This document shows positions 59,803 to 64,000 of a stretch of DNA of 64,000 nucleotides, one piece after another. A program made the position numbers and the translations under genes. This DNA comes from Prevotella sp. UBA2742 (GTDB lineage Bacteria > Bacteroidota > Bacteroidia > Bacteroidales > Bacteroidaceae). The notes below the pieces were generated by a model. The model did no database searches. It was not told the origin of the DNA and saw only the letters and a list, made by a program, of their open reading frames with translations. Position 1 is the stretch's first letter, and each line of letters begins with the position of its first letter. The DNA lies in contig DEJS01000005.1 of NCBI GenBank assembly GCA_002353485.1, positions 62,001 through 126,000 on the forward strand. Reading direction: 5' to 3'.

Positions 59803-61163
59803 TCCAGTAGTCCTAATTGATGGAGGAAGATAAAGAGAATGGCCAGCGGACAGATGTACTTGACCAGGAACAGGTAGAAGTGGAAGTAGCTGCCGCGCAG
59901 CGTGCCCCAGTTGGTAAACTCGTCGCGCACTATCTTGTGCGAGGCGAACCACCCGATGTAGATGCACGTCAGGAAGCCTACAATGGGCAGGAATATCTGG
60001 CCGGTAATGAAGTCGAACAAGTCGAAGAGTGTCCTGCCCAGAAACGACATGCCGCCCACGGCGCCCAGCGACAGCGAGCACAAGGCACCGATGGCCGACG
60101 TGGAGAGGGTGACGATGAGGGCCGCCTTCTTACGCGTGATGACCAGCTCCTCCTGGAAGAAAGCCGTAGACACTTCGTGCAGCGACATGAGCGACGTCAG
60201 GGCCGCCAGCGACAGCAGCACGAAGAAGAGCAGGCAGATGGCATAGCCCAGCACGGGCATCGAGGCAAAGGCCTGGGTGAACACGTTGGGCAGGGTGATG
60301 AAGATGAGCGACGGGCCCGAGTCGGGGTTCACACCGACGCTGAAGGCGGCCGGGAATATCATGAGTCCGGCCAGGATGGCTACCACGGAGTCGATGACAC
60401 CTATCTCGACGGCCGACTTGGTAAGGTTGGTGTTCTTCGAGAAATAGCTGGCATAGGTGCACAAACAGCCCATGGCAATGCTCATGGAGTAGAACGACTG
60501 TCCGAGGGCGGCCAGAAAGACGTCGCCGGTAATCTTGCTGAAGTCGGGCTTAAAGAGAAACTCGATGCCTTTGTCGGCATTAGGCAGCATGCAGGCGGCA
60601 CCCACGATGACCAGCAGCAGCAGGAACAGCGTAGGCATCATGACCTTCGAGGCCCGCTCGATGCCGTCGCGCACGCCGTGCTCGATGATGAGGTAGGTGA
60701 TGAACGAAATGATGACGGTCCACAGCACAGGCTTCACGGGGTCGGTGGACAGTTCGGCAAAGTACGTCTGGAAGTACTCGGGCGAACCCTGCATGTGGCC
60801 GATGAGCGACGCCCAGATGTACTGCAGGCACCAGCCCGCGACGACGGCGTAGTAGCCGGTGATGAGGAACCCGGTGAGCACGCCGAGGTAGCCGATGACG
60901 GACCACGGGCCGCCGCCCGACATCTTGCGGTAGGCCCGCGCCGTGTTGGCCCGGCCGTGACGGCCGATGATGAATTCGCTGATCATGCAGGGAATGCCCA
61001 GCATGACGACACACAGCACGTAGATGATGATGAAGACGGCGCCGCCGTTCTGCCCCGTCATGTAGGGAAAGCGCCATACATTGCCCAAGCCGACCGCCGA
61101 CCCTGCCGTAGCCAGGATGACGCCCAGACGGCTCCCGAAATTAGCCCTTTCAAGTTTAGCCAT
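59799..61163 (-). CDS. Sodium-dependent transporter, SNF/NSS family (copy 1)
   Basis: 454 residues from the ATG at 61163; an in-frame ATG at 61178 is possible but lies ~10 nt after the -7 box. The NSS signature 'VILATAGSAVGLGNVWRFPYMTGQNGG' is present and ~11 helices are visible. Strongly similar to the downstream copy through most of its length (GVNPDSGPSLIFITLPNVF in both), so a tandem duplication. Likely amino-acid uptake; substrate not predictable. Confidence 0.92.
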   Translation of the reverse strand: MAKLERANFGSRLGVILATAGSAVGLGNVWRFPYMTGQNGGAVFIIIYVLCVVMLGIPCMISEFIIGRHGRANTARAYRKMSGGGPWSVIGYLGVLTGFLITGYYAVVAGWCLQYIWASLIGHMQGSPEYFQTYFAELSTDPVKPVLWTVIISFITYLIIEHGVRDGIERASKVMMPTLFLLLLVIVGAACMLPNADKGIEFLFKPDFSKITGDVFLAALGQSFYSMSIAMGCLCTYASYFSKNTNLTKSAVEIGVIDSVVAILAGLMIFPAAFSVGVNPDSGPSLIFITLPNVFTQAFASMPVLGYAICLLFFVLLSLAALTSLMSLHEVSTAFFQEELVITRKKAALIVTLSTSAIGALCSLSLGAVGGMSFLGRTLFDLFDFITGQIFLPIVGFLTCIYIGWFASHKIVRDEFTNWGTLRGSYFHFYLFLVKYICPLAILFIFLHQLGLLE

Positions 61164-61183
61164 CTTATTATTTCTCATATTCG

Positions 61184-61215
61184 CTTGCAAAAGTATAAAA
61201 TATTTCTTATTTTTG
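61184..61215. promoter_or_regulatory. Overlapping divergent promoters (SNF operon / VanZ-like)
   Basis: Minus -7 box TACTTTTG (61188-61195) for the transporter operon and plus -7 box TATTTTTG (61208-61215) for the VanZ-like gene; the plus -33 CTTG (61184-61187) is 20 bp upstream. The region is quasi-palindromic (TGCAAAAGTA ... TATTTTTGCA), as at 36602. Confidence 0.6.
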
Positions 61216-61235
61216 CACCAAAAGAACTGGGAAAT

Positions 61236-61634
61236 ATGCTTAAAAGCACTCTTTTTGTAAGGAAATACCCCTTTTCGCTGCTCTGTGTGGCGCTGGTTTG
61301 GGTGTTGTCGCTGACTCCTTTCTTTCCGGAGACACCACTGGACGAGGTGGCTTTCATAGACAAGTGGACCCACCTGGTGATGTATGGCGGGACGTGCAGC
61401 GTGATATGGTGGGAGTATCTGCGCAGCCATCGCAGACTGGACTACGAGAAGCTGTTCTTCTGGGCATGGCTGATGCCGGTGCTGATGAGCGGCGTGCTGG
61501 AGCTGCTGCAGGAGTACTGTACCGGCGGGCACCGCAACGGCGACTGGGTGGACTTCGCTGCCAACACCTTGGGGGTGACGCTGGCCGTGGGTGTGGGACT
61601 GCTGATGTGGTGCGCCTACTTCCGGAGGCGGTAG
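61236..61634 (+). CDS. VanZ-like membrane protein
   Basis: 132 residues from the ATG at 61236; the much longer open frame upstream is antisense to the transporter. Four hydrophobic segments; family features are 'DKWTHLVMYGGT' near residue 45 and 'NGDWVDFAANTLGV' near the C-terminus. VanZ-like proteins are small polytopic proteins, some giving low glycopeptide resistance, most of unknown function. Confidence 0.87.
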   Translation: MLKSTLFVRKYPFSLLCVALVWVLSLTPFFPETPLDEVAFIDKWTHLVMYGGTCSVIWWEYLRSHRRLDYEKLFFWAWLMPVLMSGVLELLQEYCTGGHRNGDWVDFAANTLGVTLAVGVGLLMWCAYFRRR

Positions 61635-61644
61635 AGTGGCAGGC

Positions 61645-62118
61645 CTATTTCCAGAGACAGTAGGGATTGCGGCGCAGATGGGAGTTGTAGTAGCGCCGGT
61701 CGCCGGTGACTTCCTGTCCGATGAAGGCGGGTTTCTGGAAGGCTTCGTCTTCGGAGCCCAGTTCTACCTCGGCTATCACCAGGCCGTCGTTGTCGCCGTG
61801 GAACTCGTCCACCTCGAAGGTGTGACGGCCACTCGTGACGAGCCACCGTGTCTTGTCGATGATGCCGGGTTCGCAGAGCAGCATGAGGTCTTCGGCATCG
61901 GCGAGGGGAATTTCCTGTTCGAATTCGTAGCGCGAGAGTCCTCCGTTGAGCGAGGGACCTTTAATGGTAATGTACGCGCGCGTGTCGCGGATACGTATGC
62001 GCACGGTGCGGCCGTGCCCGCTGCAGATGTAGCCTTGGCGGATGTGGCTGGAGGAAAAAGCCTCGTGCTTGAACGATGTGTCAAGCACGAGGAATTTGCG
62101 TTCAATCTCTAATGCCAT
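61645..62118 (-). CDS. CYTH-domain protein (TTM superfamily)
   Basis: 157 residues. The N-terminal MALEIERKFLV carries the ExExK signature of CYTH/triphosphate tunnel metalloenzymes, with further basic and acidic tunnel residues (RTVRIRIRD, YITIKGP, YEFEQEIP, IAEVELGSE). These enzymes hydrolyse triphosphate substrates such as inorganic triphosphate; the exact substrate is unknown. It shares an operon direction with the small membrane protein upstream (14-bp gap). Confidence 0.9.
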   Translation of the reverse strand: MALEIERKFLVLDTSFKHEAFSSSHIRQGYICSGHGRTVRIRIRDTRAYITIKGPSLNGGLSRYEFEQEIPLADAEDLMLLCEPGIIDKTRWLVTSGRHTFEVDEFHGDNDGLVIAEVELGSEDEAFQKPAFIGQEVTGDRRYYNSHLRRNPYCLWK

Positions 62119-62132
62119 TTACGCAATGCCAT

Positions 62133-62279
62133 TTATGCAATGATAGCAAAGGTCCAGACGAGGTAGATGACAGCCAGGATGACGAGTCCTGCAAATATCC
62201 ACGTGATTACTTTCTTGCCCTGCTCTTCCTGCTTCTTGGCGTAGGCTTCGCGCTTTGCGTTGTTCTTGTTCTTGCTCAT
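62133..62279 (-). CDS. 48-residue single-pass membrane protein
   Basis: The sequence begins MSKNKNNAKREAYAKKQEEQ (basic and polar, cytoplasmic) and continues with one transmembrane helix (~24-46, TWIFAGLVILAVIYLVWTF). No family is recognised. Coding is supported by a clean ATG-to-TAA frame, good codon usage and fit between the CYTH gene and prfB (21-bp gap to the prfB stop). Confidence 0.7.
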   Translation of the reverse strand: MSKNKNNAKREAYAKKQEEQGKKVITWIFAGLVILAVIYLVWTFAIIA

Positions 62280-62300
62280 AATATTTATATGTTTAAATGA

Positions 62301-63425
62301 TTAACTGTCTTCTTCGGTGGAGGCAAACTCCATGAGGTAGGCTTTGATGAAGTCGTCAATCTTTCCGTCCATGACACCGTCGACGTCGGAGGTCTGGTAG
62401 TTGGTACGGTGGTCCTTGACGCGGCGGTCGTCGAAGACGTAAGAGCGTATCTGCGAGCCCCATTCTATCTTCTTCTTGCCGGCCTCTATCTTGGCCTGGG
62501 CCTCAAGGCGCTTCTGCATGGCACGGTCGTAGAGCTGCGAGCGCAGCAGGGCCATGGCGCGTTCTTTGTTCTTGGGCTGGTCGCGCGTCTCGGTGTTCTC
62601 GATGAGTATCTCTTCTTCCTCGCCAGTGTCGGGGTCGGTGTACCAGTAGCGCAGACGGACGCCGGACTCCACCTTGTTGACGTTCTGGCCACCGGCACCG
62701 CTGGAGCGGAAGGTGTCCCAGGAGAGCTTGGCGGGGTCGACGTACACTTCGATGGTGTCGTCGACGAGGGGCGAGACGAAGACGGAGGCAAAGCTGGTCA
62801 TGCGCTTGCCTTGGGCGTTGTACGGCGAGACGCGCACCAGGCGGTGGACTCCGTTCTCTGATTTCAGGTAGCCGTAGGCATACTCGCCGCCCTCTATCTG
62901 CATGGTGACGCTCTTGATGCCGGCCTCGTCACCGTCCTGAAGGTTGGCGATGCTCACCTTATAGCCATGGGCCTCGGCCCAGCGCTGGTACATGCGCATG
63001 AGCATCTGGGCCCAGTCCTGGGCCTCGGTGCCGCCGGCGCCGGAGTTGATTTTGAGTACGGCGTCCATGGGGTCTTCCTTCTGTCGAAGCATGTTCTTGA
63101 GCTCAAGGGCCTCGATGGCGTCAATGGCAAGGCGGTAGGCCTCGTCGACCTCCTGCTCGGTGACCATCTCTTCCTTGTAGAAGTCGAAGGCCAGCTGCAG
63201 CTCGTCGGCAGCGGTACGTACGTCCTGATAGCCGTCGAGCCATTTCTTGATGGACTTGACCTTCTTCATCTGCTCCTCGGCACGCTTCTGGTCTTCCCAG
63301 AAATCGGGAGCCTGGGTGCGGAGGTCTTCTTCTTCAAATTCTATCTTTTTCTCGTCAATCTTCAGATAGTGCTTCAGCTTGTCGGCACGGTCGAGGACGT
63401 CTTTCAGTTGGTCGCTTGTTATCAT
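62301..63425 (-). CDS. prfB: Peptide chain release factor 2
   Basis: 374 residues. Releases protein at UGA and UAA. The catalytic GGQ is in 'RSSGAGGQNVNKVES'; the stop-codon recognition tripeptide region reads 'VSPYNAQGKRMTS' (SPY where SPF is usual). The gene is a single continuous frame through 'KLKHYLKIDEKKIEF', the position of the +1 programmed frameshift in many bacteria, so no autoregulatory UGA is present here. The ATG overlaps the stop of the acyl-CoA synthetase gene. Confidence 0.96.
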   Translation of the reverse strand: MITSDQLKDVLDRADKLKHYLKIDEKKIEFEEEDLRTQAPDFWEDQKRAEEQMKKVKSIKKWLDGYQDVRTAADELQLAFDFYKEEMVTEQEVDEAYRLAIDAIEALELKNMLRQKEDPMDAVLKINSGAGGTEAQDWAQMLMRMYQRWAEAHGYKVSIANLQDGDEAGIKSVTMQIEGGEYAYGYLKSENGVHRLVRVSPYNAQGKRMTSFASVFVSPLVDDTIEVYVDPAKLSWDTFRSSGAGGQNVNKVESGVRLRYWYTDPDTGEEEEILIENTETRDQPKNKERAMALLRSQLYDRAMQKRLEAQAKIEAGKKKIEWGSQIRSYVFDDRRVKDHRTNYQTSDVDGVMDGKIDDFIKAYLMEFASTEEDS

Positions 63426-64000
63426 TCTTCGTACATCTTTTCTATTTCTGCCTTGTAGTTCTCGTTGAGTACGCGACGGCGTATCTTCAGCGTGTTCGTA
63501 AGTTCACCTTTCTCCATGGAGAGGTGATGGGGCAGGAGGGTGAAGCGCTTGACTTGTTCGTAGTGGGCCAGCTGCTGTTGGAGGGTGTCGATGCGTTCCT
63601 TCATCATCTGGATGATTTGCGGGTCGGCACATAGTTGCTCGCGGTCGGCGAAGTCGATGTGGTGTTCGCGGGCGTACTCCTCAAGGAGCGAATAGACGGG
63701 GATGATGAGTGCCGAGACGAACTTGCGCTGGTCGGCGATGACGGCTATCTGGTCGATGTACTTGTCGACGAGGAGCTTGGACTCTATCATCTGGGGGGCT
63801 ATGTATTTGCCGTTTGAGGTCTTGAAGAGGTCCTTGATGCGCTCGGTGAGGAACAGCTCGCCGTCTTTGAGGTAGCCGGCATCGCCGGTACGGAAGTAGC
63901 CGTCCTCGGTGAAGGCCTGCTTGGTAAGGTCCTCGCGGTTGTAGTAGCCGATGGTGATGGTGGGGCCTTTGAGCAGTATCTCGCCCTCCTCGCTAATCTT
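63422..64000 (-). CDS. Long-chain acyl-CoA synthetase (AMP-forming), C-terminal part
   Basis: The frame is open to the right edge, giving the last 192 residues plus stop. It contains 'EGEILLKGPTITIGYYNRED', 'GYFRTGDAGYLKDGELFLTERIKDLFKTSNGKYIAP' (the hinge and ANL adenylation motif with its conserved Asp/Arg/Lys) and a C-terminal domain ending 'NYKAEIEKMYEE'. Activates fatty acids to acyl-CoA. Its stop overlaps the prfB start by 4 bases, implying co-transcription. Confidence 0.92.
   Translation of the reverse strand, partial: KISEEGEILLKGPTITIGYYNREDLTKQAFTEDGYFRTGDAGYLKDGELFLTERIKDLFKTSNGKYIAPQMIESKLLVDKYIDQIAVIADQRKFVSALIIPVYSLLEEYAREHHIDFADREQLCADPQIIQMMKERIDTLQQQLAHYEQVKRFTLLPHHLSMEKGELTNTLKIRRRVLNENYKAEIEKMYEE

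Noticed and set aside
59817..61634. A 605-codon open frame on the plus strand
   Set aside because: Most of it is antisense to the SNF transporter at 59799 and lacks any family pattern. Only its last 132 codons, from the ATG at 61236, are the VanZ-like gene.

Overview
The window looks like a chromosomal segment of a member of the Bacteroidales, most likely a Prevotella-type gut or rumen organism (genus-level call is inference). The evidence is the repeated Bacteroidetes promoter form (TTTG, about 19-20 bp, TAnnTTTG), a SusC-type TonB receptor, BACON, DUF3244-, DUF4876-, DUF6850- and DUF6057-like proteins, NigD-like lipoproteins, and secreted proteins ending in a 'YNLxGQ...GK(K/T)V(L/I)IK' tail. 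No rRNA, tRNA, CRISPR array, integrase or insertion sequence was recognised.

Layout. 1-4.2 kb is an AT-rich accessory patch: the N-terminal part of an Rhs-type secreted protein (running off the left edge), a DUF3244-like secreted protein, and a TPR/transmembrane/HTH regulator whose first ~90 codons are GC-rich while the rest is AT-rich. 4.5-15 kb, on the minus strand, is the most interesting locus: one tightly packed nine-gene operon driven by a near-consensus promoter at 15019-15050. It encodes two Hanks-type Ser/Thr kinases, two membrane-anchored PP2C phosphatases, three FHA proteins (one of them an FHA-FHA-transmembrane-trypsin protease), a secreted protein with three Sm-like repeats, and a secreted BACON protein. 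It reads as a phosphothreonine signalling circuit in the cytoplasm connected to a protease and two secreted proteins outside the inner membrane.

15-24 kb holds cysS, a papain-like lipoprotein, an M6 metalloprotease, a PL1 pectate lyase with a small secreted partner, and a U32 peptidase. 24-33.5 kb is a five-gene outer-membrane operon: TonB receptor, small lipoprotein, DUF6850-type barrel, DUF4876-type lipoprotein, and an M16 peptidase carrying an unusual C-terminal heavy-metal-associated domain. 33.5-37.3 kb has sufE, two tandem histidine phosphatases and an unknown protein. 37.4-41.7 kb is a GH3/GH67 pair for glucuronoxylan breakdown. 41.75-42.4 kb is non-coding and contains a large inverted repeat and a long 5' leader.

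42.4-64 kb is mostly housekeeping: a flavodoxin-fold oxidoreductase, radC, a GT2 glycosyltransferase, efp, rpmH, a PASTA protein-rluD-ddl-acyltransferase-NigD operon, a CxxCH/PD40 lipoprotein with a DUF6057 membrane protein, pta-ackA, folP-cdaA (c-di-AMP synthesis), an HhH (ComEA-like) protein with two SNF transporters, a VanZ-like protein, a CYTH protein, a 48-residue membrane protein, prfB (no programmed frameshift) and the C-terminal end of a long-chain acyl-CoA synthetase at the right edge.

Small repeats are frequent: 22-bp, 11-bp, 7-bp and 43-bp tandem arrays, a GTGAA-type dispersed repeat, and an 18-mer found in frame inside both cysS and the GH67 gene. All GC statements are hand counts on 60-bp rows; no database search was possible.
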